In this document: piece by piece, positions 18,065 to 27,190 of the stretch
How the letters are laid out: every line of letters starts with the position of its first letter
Position numbering within the stretch: position 1 is the first letter of the stretch
Origin: Aquimarina atlantica
GTDB lineage: Bacteria; Bacteroidota; Bacteroidia; Flavobacteriales; Flavobacteriaceae
DNA: 64,000 bases
Reading direction: 5' to 3'
NCBI RefSeq assembly: GCF_000626715.1
Contig: NZ_AQRA01000001.1
Span: 682,001 to 746,000, forward strand
Position numbers and translations under genes: made by a program
Notes under the pieces: generated by a model
Told to the model about the DNA's origin: nothing
What the model saw: only the letters and a program-made list of their open reading frames with translations
Database searches by the model: none

Positions 18065-19693
18065 ATGGATATAAACTTCAACAAAAACGAAGATCACAAT
18101 AAACTTTTAGTATCAGAATTACGACAACGCCTTGCCAAAGTAAAATTGGGAGGAGGCGAAAAACGTATTGAAAAACTTCATGCCAAAGGCAAAATGACAG
18201 CAAGAGAAAGAATCGATTATTTATTAGATAAAGATTCTAAATCTATAGAAATTGGTGCTTTTGCGGGAGAGGACATGTATCATGATCATGGAGGATGTCC
18301 TAGTGGCGGTGTAGTCGTTAAGATTGGATATGTAAGTGGAAAACAATGTATTGTTGTCGCTAACGATGCAACGGTAAAGGCTGGTGCCTGGTTTCCTATT
18401 ACAGGAAAGAAAAACTTAAGGGCCCAGGAATTATCTATTGAAAACAAATTGCCTATTATTTATCTTGTTGACAGCGCTGGAGTATATCTACCCATGCAAG
18501 ATGAAATTTTTCCCGACAAAGAACATTTTGGGAGGATATTTCGTAATAATGCAGTAATGAGCAGTATGGGAATCGTTCAAATTTCTGCTGTTATGGGAAG
18601 TTGTGTTGCCGGAGGGGCATATCTGCCAATCATGAGTGATGAAGCTCTAATTGTAGATAAAACAGGTAGTATATTCCTTGCGGGAAGTTATTTGGTAAAA
18701 GCCGCTATTGGAGAAAGTATTGATAATGAAACTCTGGGTGGTGCTACTACTCACTGCGAAATTTCTGGAGTAACCGATTACAAAGCAAAAGACGATGCAA
18801 GTGCTTTGGATACCATTAAAAATTTAATGTCAAAAATTGGAGATTTCGAAAGAGCAGGTTTTAATCGTACAAAACCTGTTCTTCCAAAAGAAAATCAAGA
18901 TGACATTTATGGGATCTTACCAAAAGCTCGAAATGAACAATATGATATGATGGAAATCATCAATCGACTAGTTGATGATTCTGATTTTGAAGAATACAAA
19001 GCCGGATATGGACAAACGATTTTAACAGGATATGCGCGTATCGATGGCTGGGCCGTAGGCATTGTTGCAAATCAACGTAAAATAGTAAAGACCAAAAAAG
19101 GAGAAATGCAGTTTGGTGGTGTTATCTATTCTGACTCGGCAGATAAAGCTACCCGATTTATTGCTAATTGTAATCAAAAGAAAATACCGTTGGTATTTCT
19201 GCAGGATGTAACTGGGTTTATGGTAGGTAGTAAAAGCGAGCATGGTGGTATTATTAAAGATGGTGCAAAAATGGTAAATGCAGTGAGTAATAGTGTAGTA
19301 CCAAAATTTACCATAGTAGTTGGCAATTCTTATGGTGCAGGTAATTATGCAATGTGTGGTAAAGCATACGACCCCAGGTTAATTGCTGCCTGGCCAAGTG
19401 CAGAATTAGCGGTAATGGGAGGTGCTCAAGCAGCAAAAGTATTGTTACAGATCGAGACAGCCTCTTTAAAAAAGAAAGGAGAGCAATTATCTGAAGAAGA
19501 TGAGAAAGCACTGTTTAATAAAATCAAAGCTCGATATGATAAACAAACTTCACCATATTATGCCGCTGCGCGAATTTGGACAGATGCTATTATAGATCCA
19601 TTAGATACAAGGAAATGGATTTCTATGGGTATAGAAGCTGCAGATCATTCCCCCATCGAAAAGAAATTTAATTTAGGAATCATTCAAGTGTAA
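18065..19693 (+). CDS. acyl-CoA carboxylase beta (carboxyltransferase) subunit
   Basis: This 542-aa protein has the N- and C-terminal carboxyltransferase (crotonase-like) halves of the propionyl-/methylcrotonyl-CoA carboxylase beta family. Landmarks are KLHAKGKMTARERIDYLLD, the oxyanion segment GSCVAGGAYLP and GNSYGAGNYAMCGKAYDP. It transfers CO2 from biotin to an acyl-CoA. The pattern and length fit methylcrotonyl-CoA carboxylase of leucine catabolism, but propionyl-CoA is possible. The biotin carboxylase alpha subunit is not in this window, so the partner must be encoded elsewhere. Confidence 0.9.
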   Translation: MDINFNKNEDHNKLLVSELRQRLAKVKLGGGEKRIEKLHAKGKMTARERIDYLLDKDSKSIEIGAFAGEDMYHDHGGCPSGGVVVKIGYVSGKQCIVVANDATVKAGAWFPITGKKNLRAQELSIENKLPIIYLVDSAGVYLPMQDEIFPDKEHFGRIFRNNAVMSSMGIVQISAVMGSCVAGGAYLPIMSDEALIVDKTGSIFLAGSYLVKAAIGESIDNETLGGATTHCEISGVTDYKAKDDASALDTIKNLMSKIGDFERAGFNRTKPVLPKENQDDIYGILPKARNEQYDMMEIINRLVDDSDFEEYKAGYGQTILTGYARIDGWAVGIVANQRKIVKTKKGEMQFGGVIYSDSADKATRFIANCNQKKIPLVFLQDVTGFMVGSKSEHGGIIKDGAKMVNAVSNSVVPKFTIVVGNSYGAGNYAMCGKAYDPRLIAAWPSAELAVMGGAQAAKVLLQIETASLKKKGEQLSEEDEKALFNKIKARYDKQTSPYYAAARIWTDAIIDPLDTRKWISMGIEAADHSPIEKKFNLGIIQV

Positions 19694-19812
19694 ACTAAAA
19701 ACATCTTGTATGTACTAGTGATTTGTGTATTAAAAATATGCAAAATGTATGTTTTAGGTTTTTTAGAAAACTTAACTTTAAAACTTAATTAACCATTTTA
19801 AATATTTTCACA

Positions 19813-20004
19813 ATGATTAAGAACATTTTAAATTTAGACAAGGTTATACTCCTTAAAAAAGAACAACAAAAATCTATTAATGCAGGTTCATTTGATAGAG
19901 GGTGCCCTCAATTTCGAGCATGTTGGAAAGATAGTGATTGCCCTTGTGGAGGATGTGGAGTAACCATAGGAGGTCATTATATTGATGATTTGTGCGCTTT
20001 TTAA
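19813..20004 (+). CDS. Cys-rich bacteriocin-like peptide with double-glycine-type leader
   Basis: This 63-aa peptide has a leader of about 25 residues (MIKNILNLDKV...LKKEQQKSINAG) like the flavobacterial bacteriocin-type leaders that end KSINGG; here the site is NAG. The 38-residue core has six Cys (31, 37, 43, 45, 48, 61) with the cluster CPCGGCG, and could be disulfide-bonded or a peptide pheromone. No peptidase-ABC exporter, LanM or radical-SAM enzyme is seen nearby; the next gene is an M14 carboxypeptidase. Identification rests on leader pattern and small size. Confidence 0.7.
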   Translation: MIKNILNLDKVILLKKEQQKSINAGSFDRGCPQFRACWKDSDCPCGGCGVTIGGHYIDDLCAF

Positions 20005-20048
20005 AGGGAAAAAGAAATCTAATCTATTTTATAGGTTAGCAAAACTAG

Positions 20049-20086
20049 CTCTAATTACTAAGTAACCAATATCTAAGTAATTAGAG
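20049..20086 (+). terminator. terminator-like hairpin after the Cys-rich peptide gene
   Basis: An 11-bp stem (20049-20059 with 20076-20086) with a 16-nt loop, followed by ttattta. It is 45 bp after the peptide stop codon. Confidence 0.55.
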
Positions 20087-20166
20087 TTATTTATGCAATT
20101 AGTATTCAGTATCTTTATTCATCTATTTGTAAATCTTCATTTACAAGGAATAAATACGCATCAGTT

Positions 20167-21408
20167 ATGAAACTATATATCAACACCTCATGCATACTAT
20201 TGATACTGAGCTTTATTTTTCTGTTAAGTTGCCAAACCGCCAAAAAAGTTGCTTTTGAAATCCCTGTAGACACTTCTTCGAAAAAAATCAACCACCAAAT
20301 TAAGCAGACATATACATTACAAGATATTGGTGTATACGCCAATAATGAGTTTGACGGTGCCCGTCTAAATGGGTTTAGAAAAATAAATGATAGTACCGCA
20401 GCGGTTATTATAAACCCAGAAAATACTCCTATAAATAAAAGTGCATACTATGCTTTTAAAGCATGGTCTGATATACCTAAATCTTTTTATTTTCAGTTTC
20501 AATATCCAGATGAACATGAACACAGGTATCTTCCGCAGCTAAAAGTAAATAACGAGCAATGGAAAAGTATTGACTCTATCAATTTATACCAAACTAATGA
20601 AGGTACTACGATAAAAATTCAACTAGATAAAACACCTTTATTAATTGCTGCTCAGGAAATACATTCTTCTAAACATGTTAAGGATTGGTATACAAATTTG
20701 ATTAAAGGAAAAGAAAGTTACGTAAATCTGAGTGTATTCGGAACCTCTAAATTAGGCAGAGAATTGCCCGTGTTAGATATTTTTAATGGGAGTCCCGAAA
20801 ATAAGGATATAATCGTCTTGTTAACACGACAACATCCCCCAGAAGTTACGGGTTATTTTGCTTTTCAACACTTTGTACAGACCATATTAGATAATAATTC
20901 TGAACTTTCGAAAGAATTTTTGAATAGGTATCGTGTATTAGCTTTTCCTATTATGAATCCAGATGGTGTAGATCTTGGTCATTGGAGGCATAATGCTGGT
21001 GGCGTAGATACTAACCGAGATTGGTCTGCGTACCGACAACCCGAAATTAGGCAAACTGTACAATTTATTTCTAAAACATTAAAAAAGAACAGTTCTAAAC
21101 TAATATTAGGCCTTGATTTTCATTCTACATGGTATGATATATTCTATACCAATGAAATACGAAAAGGTACTACACTCCCCTATTTTATAGAAAATTGGTT
21201 TGCTGCTTTAGAAAATAATATCCCTAATTATGTTGTAAATGAAAAACCAGGAAACAGTAAAAAACCCGTTTCTAAAGGATGGTTTCTATATGGGCATAAT
21301 GCTACAGGAGTTACTTATGAAATAGGTGATGATACTCCAAGAGACAAAATAAAAACGATCGGTACGGTTACTGCACAACAAATGATGAAGATTTTGACCG
21401 ATAAGTGA
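20167..21408 (+). CDS. M14-family zinc carboxypeptidase lipoprotein
   Basis: This 413-aa protein has a lipoprotein signal (IFLLSCQT, Cys 22), an N-terminal beta domain to about residue 165, and an M14 peptidase domain. Zinc ligands are H223 and E226 in RQHPPEVTG and H319 in LDFHSTW. HNAGGVDTNRDW (275-286) supplies substrate-binding residues, and the catalytic Glu is E385 in GVTYEIGDD. It is likely a cell-surface or periplasmic carboxypeptidase acting on peptides or murein fragments. It is convergent with the M24 gene; no clear partner. Confidence 0.9.
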   Translation: MKLYINTSCILLILSFIFLLSCQTAKKVAFEIPVDTSSKKINHQIKQTYTLQDIGVYANNEFDGARLNGFRKINDSTAAVIINPENTPINKSAYYAFKAWSDIPKSFYFQFQYPDEHEHRYLPQLKVNNEQWKSIDSINLYQTNEGTTIKIQLDKTPLLIAAQEIHSSKHVKDWYTNLIKGKESYVNLSVFGTSKLGRELPVLDIFNGSPENKDIIVLLTRQHPPEVTGYFAFQHFVQTILDNNSELSKEFLNRYRVLAFPIMNPDGVDLGHWRHNAGGVDTNRDWSAYRQPEIRQTVQFISKTLKKNSSKLILGLDFHSTWYDIFYTNEIRKGTTLPYFIENWFAALENNIPNYVVNEKPGNSKKPVSKGWFLYGHNATGVTYEIGDDTPRDKIKTIGTVTAQQMMKILTDK

Positions 21409-21419
21409 TGAAATTTAAT

Positions 21420-22742
21420 TTACTTTCTTTTAGGAATGGTTATCAATTCGGTTTGTCTTTTGTTTACATATCTAAAACCAGGTTCTCCCCAAAAACCAGC
21501 TTCTTCGAGCATAATACGAATATCTTTTTTCCATTCTGGAAGTGCTACGGTAGTATTAAGCTCGATAGCATACACGGTATTTTCATACAAAGGATAATCT
21601 CCTGTTCCCGGGACTCCACCTTGCGCATCCCACATTCCTATTGTTGGTCCTGCAGAATGCCCATATAATCCTAATGGATGCGTGTATATTGATGGTTTAA
21701 GTCCTTCTGCTTTTGCTTGTTCAAGAGATTTTAGTAAAATCTCATTTCCGGTCTTACCAGTCTCAAAATTAGAAGTAAAAATGTCCTGTACTTTATTTCC
21801 ATCTGCAAAAGCTTTTGTTAAAAACTCAGGTGGTGATGTTTCTCCATTTTTAAGAATATAAGCATGTTGCTGGCAATCTGTATTTAATCGTAAATATGTA
21901 ATCCCAAAATCACAATGAATCAAATCTCCCGGTCTAATTACTTTATCCTTTGGTCGATTAGAAAAGGAAACAATATGGCTTTGTAATGCTTCACCCGAAC
22001 GCTGAATATCTACAGTAGGATGAAACCAGGTTTTTAATCCCATATCGGTTACCTTTTGCCTTAACCACCAAACTACATCGTCTGTAGTAGTCGTTCCTGG
22101 TTGTATAACCGAAGTACTAAATGCCTCATCAATAATATCATGAGTGATTTTTACCAACTCTTTATATATTTCCATTTCCTGTTGGGTACGTGTTTCTACC
22201 CATGCAATTGATAGTTTTTCTGCAGAAGAAATTCTTGACTTATATTCTTCTGGCATCGCATTCATCAACTCATCATAATCTGTTTTTACAATACCATCCA
22301 GAATTCCGAAGTCTTTAGAATAATTAACACCAATTTTTTTAGGATCTCTCTTTGAAATTATATCAACAAGTGCTTTCCATTGATCTGGTTGTTTATCCTT
22401 ATCCCAGGCAGAATCAATGTTTTTACCCACATTATATCGAGCTACTGCCAGTTTTTCTATTGTATTCTTAGCTTTATCTCTATAAAAAACCAATATAGTT
22501 CTCCGTCTGGCATTTAACCAAGTTGAAGGCAGCATTGTTTTAAGTACAGGGTCTTCATTATATTCTCTAGAAATCAAGATCCACATATCAAATTCTGTAC
22601 GATCCATTAATTGAGGTAAAAGATTATCGAATCGATCTTGTAAAACCATATCAATTGCTGCAGCTCTTTCTCTTTGGTTAAGAATTTGAGATTCAATTGT
22701 AGTACTTAGGAAAAACAAGGTTATGATAAAGAGGTTTTTCAT
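21420..22742 (-). CDS. M24-family metallopeptidase (Xaa-Pro aminopeptidase type), exported
   Basis: This 440-aa protein has a signal peptide (LFIITLFFLSTTIES) and a creatinase/aminopeptidase-P fold. Metal ligands are the Asp of LIHCDFGI, the Asp of LNTDCQQH, the His of LGLYGHSAGP, and the Glu of YAIELNT and LEEAGFW. The N-terminal creatinase-like domain covers about 30-180. Family members release the N-terminal residue before proline. It probably acts in the periplasm on peptides, and its proximity to the M14 enzyme suggests peptide turnover. No operon is evident. Confidence 0.87.
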   Translation of the reverse strand: MKNLFIITLFFLSTTIESQILNQRERAAAIDMVLQDRFDNLLPQLMDRTEFDMWILISREYNEDPVLKTMLPSTWLNARRRTILVFYRDKAKNTIEKLAVARYNVGKNIDSAWDKDKQPDQWKALVDIISKRDPKKIGVNYSKDFGILDGIVKTDYDELMNAMPEEYKSRISSAEKLSIAWVETRTQQEMEIYKELVKITHDIIDEAFSTSVIQPGTTTTDDVVWWLRQKVTDMGLKTWFHPTVDIQRSGEALQSHIVSFSNRPKDKVIRPGDLIHCDFGITYLRLNTDCQQHAYILKNGETSPPEFLTKAFADGNKVQDIFTSNFETGKTGNEILLKSLEQAKAEGLKPSIYTHPLGLYGHSAGPTIGMWDAQGGVPGTGDYPLYENTVYAIELNTTVALPEWKKDIRIMLEEAGFWGEPGFRYVNKRQTELITIPKRK

Positions 22743-22793
22743 AGTGTGATAGTGTGAGGCAATTTAATCATATAATCGAAATAAAAATATCAC

Positions 22794-22833
22794 AAAAAAA
22801 GACACCTGCAAAACAATACAGATGTCTCTTTTT
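22794..22833 (-). terminator. terminator hairpin after the vWA gene
   Basis: An imperfect stem (22794-22808 with 22819-22833) bearing one mismatch and one bulge, with A and T tracts. It lies between the stop of the vWA gene and the start of the M24 gene, so it ends the minus-strand vWA transcript. Confidence 0.65.
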
Positions 22834-22859
22834 AACTTTAACAATACCTTTTGATTACT

Positions 22860-24944
22860 CTATAATCCCTGGTAGCTATTCATAAGTCTTACAAATTCTG
22901 CTTTATACCCCAGGTTATCTTTTTCTTTATTCGTTTCGGCTAAAGCAATTATATCTTTAAGGTTTTGGTTTTCAATATATTTTGACCCCCTTAGTTTCAT
23001 TCCAAACCATGCAACTGATGCTGCAAAATTAAAATCTTGTGAAACCGAAGTTTTGGTATTGATCTGTAAAACATGAGCCATTTCGATGCTCTTTTTTTCT
23101 TGTGGTCTTTTATACCTAAACTTAACGGTTAACAACTCATCTCCATATTCTTTATTAATTGTTGAGTTGGTATATTTTAGATCAGCAATCTCTTTCAGAT
23201 ACTTACTTTTTATCCCGACAGGGATTACTTCATATAATGCGGTCACGGTATGCCCGCTTCCCAATTCTCCTGCATCTTTGGTATCATCTATAAAATCCTC
23301 ATCTGCCAAAAGTCTATTTTCGTATCCTATTAATCGATATGCCTGTACTTTTTCTGGGTTAAATTCAACCTGAATTTTTACATCTTTAGCTATTGTATAT
23401 AGAGTACCTCCGAATTCTTTTCCCAATACCCTTTGGGCTTCTTGCATGGTATCGATATATGCATGGTTACCATTACCGGTATCCGCTAATACTTCTAACT
23501 TACTATCCTTATAGTTTCCCATCCCGAATCCAAGGCATGTTAGAAACACATCAGATTTACGTTTTTCTTCAATCAATTTTTTCATGTCTTTATCGCTACT
23601 AATTCCTACATTAAAATCACCATCGGTAGCCAGGATAACTCTATTATTACCATTCTTTATAAAATTTTCTTTTGCAATTTTATATGCCAATCGTATTCCT
23701 TCTCCTCCTGCTGTTGATCCTCCTGCTTCAAGATTTTGTAATGCTTGATTAATTTCGTGCTTATTAGCTCCAGATGTGGGTTTTAATACCATTCCTGCTG
23801 CTCCCGCATATACAACGATAGAAACCTTATCTTTTTCACGTAATTGATTCACCAAAAGTTTAAAAGCTTTTTTAAGTAGAGGTAATTTGTTACTATCGCT
23901 CATCGATCCCGATACATCAATTAAGAATACAAGATTTGATGCAGGAATTTCATGTTGAGGAATCTCTTTTCCTTTTAATCCGATTTTAACCAATTGCGTT
24001 TTTGTATTCCAGGGAGTTGAAGCATGCTCAGTATGAATTGCAAAAGGATGCTCGTCTTTGGGTTGTTCGTATTGATAATTAAAATAATTGATCATTTCTT
24101 CAATTTTAACGGCATCTGCAGGAACGTTAACTCCATTATTAATCATTCTTCGAATATTGCTATAAGATGCTTTATCTACATCAATAGAGAATGTAGAAAG
24201 AGGGGCCATTTGAACTTTCTTAAAATCGTTCTCAACAATTTCTCGGTATGATTCATCATTTTGTACGTTATAATTTCCAGAATGTGTGGTGATTACAATA
24301 CACCCATGTTTGGCCTTAGCTCCGTAAACCGAAGTTGCTTTTTTATCTCTAAGCACTTCTACTTTTGCTATTTTTGTCGGATCTATTGAATTTACCACAG
24401 CTATATCTTTATTATCAACGGGTACTCCGTCTACTACATACAGTGGTTGTTTTGTAGCAGAAACCGAACTGACCCCTCTAACTTTTAATATATTACCAGT
24501 ACCAAAAACCTGTACTCCGGCGGATTTATTTTTACGTCTTTGTCTATGTTTTCTCCCTTTTCTTCTTGGCCTATTACTAGATACAGCATAACTCGTAGAT
24601 TTCCTTACTCTATTAGATCCATATGCTGTGACAACTACTTCATCTAATTCTGCCGAGGAAGAAATCATCATGACGTCTATAATCGTAGAATTAGTGGTTA
24701 TTTTTTCTTCAGCGGTTTCGAATCCTACATAAGAAAACATTAATGTGTCTCCTATAGTTGCCAGAATAGTGTAATTACCGTCAAAATCTGTTTGTGTTCC
24801 ATTGGTACTTGCTTTTACAACAATATTCACACCTGGTAAAGGCAGACCTTGATCATCTGTTACTTTTCCTGTAACTTTTATCTCTTGCGCATTGGAAATC
24901 CCTGTTATAAGGAAGGCAAATAAAATGTATTGTAATAGTCTCAT
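22860..24944 (-). CDS. vWA/YfbK-like protein fused to a CarboxypepD_reg and SusC-plug-like N-terminus
   Basis: This 694-aa exported protein begins with a signal peptide (1-20). A CarboxypepD_reg domain follows (22-103; GLPLPGVNIVVKAS), then an unusual basic stretch at 125-140 (RPRRKGRKHRQRRKNK). Next comes a TonB-receptor-plug-like segment at 142-220 with the SusC signature YVVDGVPVDN. Then a YfbK N-domain, a von Willebrand A domain with intact MIDAS DVSGS (343-347) and a C-terminal DUF3520 region. There is no barrel, so it is not a receptor. It is probably periplasmic, binding a partner through the vWA domain; ligand unknown. Confidence 0.88.
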   Translation of the reverse strand: MRLLQYILFAFLITGISNAQEIKVTGKVTDDQGLPLPGVNIVVKASTNGTQTDFDGNYTILATIGDTLMFSYVGFETAEEKITTNSTIIDVMMISSSAELDEVVVTAYGSNRVRKSTSYAVSSNRPRRKGRKHRQRRKNKSAGVQVFGTGNILKVRGVSSVSATKQPLYVVDGVPVDNKDIAVVNSIDPTKIAKVEVLRDKKATSVYGAKAKHGCIVITTHSGNYNVQNDESYREIVENDFKKVQMAPLSTFSIDVDKASYSNIRRMINNGVNVPADAVKIEEMINYFNYQYEQPKDEHPFAIHTEHASTPWNTKTQLVKIGLKGKEIPQHEIPASNLVFLIDVSGSMSDSNKLPLLKKAFKLLVNQLREKDKVSIVVYAGAAGMVLKPTSGANKHEINQALQNLEAGGSTAGGEGIRLAYKIAKENFIKNGNNRVILATDGDFNVGISSDKDMKKLIEEKRKSDVFLTCLGFGMGNYKDSKLEVLADTGNGNHAYIDTMQEAQRVLGKEFGGTLYTIAKDVKIQVEFNPEKVQAYRLIGYENRLLADEDFIDDTKDAGELGSGHTVTALYEVIPVGIKSKYLKEIADLKYTNSTINKEYGDELLTVKFRYKRPQEKKSIEMAHVLQINTKTSVSQDFNFAASVAWFGMKLRGSKYIENQNLKDIIALAETNKEKDNLGYKAEFVRLMNSYQGL

Positions 24945-25085
24945 AGTTAATAGTTTTTAATTATAAACTAAAACTATATGTTCTTATAGGTGATAACAAT
25001 CAAGAATGAGTGAAGTCGTCTTTTTAATGAGTAAAAAGGAAAATAGTGGTTTTTATGCTTAAAGAAAATGTAAAAGAAAAATGCA

Positions 25086-26204
25086 TTATTTTGAATTCAT
25101 CGCCAATTCTACGGTTTGTTTTCTTTGTACTTTTCCGTTTTCTGTACCTATAAATTGAGGGATAAAGTAAATCTCTTTCGGGATTTCGTATTTGTTTAAG
25201 GTATTTAAATTCTGTATTCCTTCCTGCAATGTTAGGTATGCAATTTTATCATACTCACGTTCTATTAATAAGATTACTTTATCACCAAGTGTATCATCAG
25301 GAATACTGGTAATAAAAAAACGATGTCCGATCAATAGTTGTAATTTTGTTTCTATCTCTTCTGGATACAATTTCACTCCTCCACTATTAATCACATTATC
25401 ATGACGCCCTTTCCACAAAAATTTTTTATATGTTTTTAGTTCTACTACATCATTAGTAACAATCGTCTCTTCATTTAGCTGTGGGGCTTTAATAATCAGG
25501 CAATTTCTATTATCAATACTTAATGTAATATTAGGTAGCGCCTTAAAATAGTGAGCATCTTTTTTATCTTTCTTCTTCGGGTTTATTCTTCTTGCGGCTA
25601 TATGAGAAACTGTTTCAGTCATACCATAGGTTTCAAATATTTTAGTCTTAAAACCTTGAACCAATTCTTTTAAATTTTCTGAAACGGGACCTCCTCCAAC
25701 TATTAGTTTTTTAATTAAATGAAGTCTATTAAGAGAGTTATCAAGTTGTAGAGGTACCATTGCGCAAAAATCATATTGTTTGTATACTGTATCCAAAGGG
25801 TTCGTTTTTGGAGGCACCAAATCTATTTTCCACCCCAGTACCATAGCTCTTACAAGCATCATTTTTCCGGCAATATAATTTGCAGGAAGGCATAACAGTG
25901 CAGTAGTTCCTTCTTCAGATTTAAAAAACTTTCCTGTTGCTATTGCACTATTAATCATGTGTTGTTTATATACCTTAATTTTTTTTGGTTTTCCTGTAGA
26001 ACCCGAGGTTTGTACAACAATATGATCTTTTTCATTTAACCAATCTAACAAAAAGCTTCCTGCTTCCTGTTCATATACTTCACCTTCTTTAATAAAACCA
26101 TAGGCCAAAGATTTCAGCCTTTCTTTATCAAAACAATTTTTATTTATTGAGAAGCTTTGATGTATTTCGGGAATAGAAAATGTACTTTTCGTTTGCATAT
26201 TCAA
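25086..26204 (-). CDS. menE: o-succinylbenzoate-CoA ligase
   Basis: This 372-aa acyl-adenylate enzyme activates o-succinylbenzoate with CoA in menaquinone synthesis. Motifs of the ANL superfamily are VVQTSGSTGKPKKI (P-loop), ETYGMTET, and WKGRHDNVINSGGVKLYPEE in the hinge and C-terminal domain. The protein is shorter than typical ANL ligases, as flavobacterial MenE proteins are. The call is supported by menC and menA close by on the same strand. menD, menB and menF are not in this window. Confidence 0.9.
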   Translation of the reverse strand: MNMQTKSTFSIPEIHQSFSINKNCFDKERLKSLAYGFIKEGEVYEQEAGSFLLDWLNEKDHIVVQTSGSTGKPKKIKVYKQHMINSAIATGKFFKSEEGTTALLCLPANYIAGKMMLVRAMVLGWKIDLVPPKTNPLDTVYKQYDFCAMVPLQLDNSLNRLHLIKKLIVGGGPVSENLKELVQGFKTKIFETYGMTETVSHIAARRINPKKKDKKDAHYFKALPNITLSIDNRNCLIIKAPQLNEETIVTNDVVELKTYKKFLWKGRHDNVINSGGVKLYPEEIETKLQLLIGHRFFITSIPDDTLGDKVILLIEREYDKIAYLTLQEGIQNLNTLNKYEIPKEIYFIPQFIGTENGKVQRKQTVELAMNSK

Positions 26205-26268
26205 ATTTCAATTTTCTAACATACTCATAAGTTATCAATATGTAAAGAGTGTGTTATTTCTTTGTTAG

Positions 26269-27177
26269 TTATTCTGAAATTGTATCAGATGGTATGTTTC
26301 CTAAAAGTTTATCTTTCCACCCTGTCCACTTATATTTCTTTGATAGAATCAAAAGAAAGATAGGAAAAACTACTACTACGGGAGTTAACACATCAAATCC
26401 TGCACTTGGTTCTGAGATATCAATAAGAATAGAATCTGTTTGCAATGCTGTCCAATCTGCGGTGATCAAAAGTACTGTTACAAGATTATTCGCTGCATGA
26501 AACCCAAGTGCTAACTCTAGACCTTCATCCATTAAAGTGATGATTCCCAAAAACAAACCTGTACCGATATAGTAAACCATAAGTATTGGTCCTAATTTTT
26601 CGACTTCTGGATTCGCAGCATGCATTACTCCAAAGAGTATTGATGTTACTAGTAAAGGAAACCATTTGTTTTTAACCGCTAATCCCAGTCCTTGCATTAG
26701 GTATCCTCTAAACAAATATTCTTCAAAACTCGTTTGTATAGGAACTAATAGTATTGAGATTACCGTAAGAATTAGAAATGGAACAGGTTGAAAATTAAAC
26801 AAATAGTTTTCTGGATTAATAAAATATACGATCAAAGTAGATACAATAATAAATGATGCCATTAGAATAAAAATGAAGAAAAATCGATTCCAATCTATTT
26901 TTTTTCTACTGGTAGTAAGCGATAAAATACTCTGTTTGTGTACATATCGAACCCAAAACAGCAAACCTGCTAATAGGACAACAAAAAATATCATGTTTTC
27001 TGCAAAGAATCTATTTTTCCCTTTGGATTTAATTTGCTCTTCCATAATAAGAGCAACATCACTACCCAATAATTTCATTGTCAAATAGTTTATCCCCATT
27101 AATCCAATAAACATAATTGGGATTGGTAAATACTTCCACATTCCTAATTTCCCTTGTCTTCCTTGTGTAATGTACAT
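26269..27177 (-). CDS. CPBP-family intramembrane glutamic endopeptidase
   Basis: This 302-aa membrane protein has about eight helices and the Rce1/CAAX-like motifs FEEYLFRGYLM (EExxxR), FGVMHAANPE (FxxxH) and a later HAANNLVTVLL. Family members are membrane proteases that cut prenylated or signal sequences, or have protective roles. It lies between menE and menC, 13 bp from menC, so it probably belongs to the same transcript. No link to quinone synthesis is established. Confidence 0.9.
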   Translation of the reverse strand: MYITQGRQGKLGMWKYLPIPIMFIGLMGINYLTMKLLGSDVALIMEEQIKSKGKNRFFAENMIFFVVLLAGLLFWVRYVHKQSILSLTTSRKKIDWNRFFFIFILMASFIIVSTLIVYFINPENYLFNFQPVPFLILTVISILLVPIQTSFEEYLFRGYLMQGLGLAVKNKWFPLLVTSILFGVMHAANPEVEKLGPILMVYYIGTGLFLGIITLMDEGLELALGFHAANNLVTVLLITADWTALQTDSILIDISEPSAGFDVLTPVVVVFPIFLLILSKKYKWTGWKDKLLGNIPSDTISE

Positions 27178-27190
27178 GTATATATTTATA

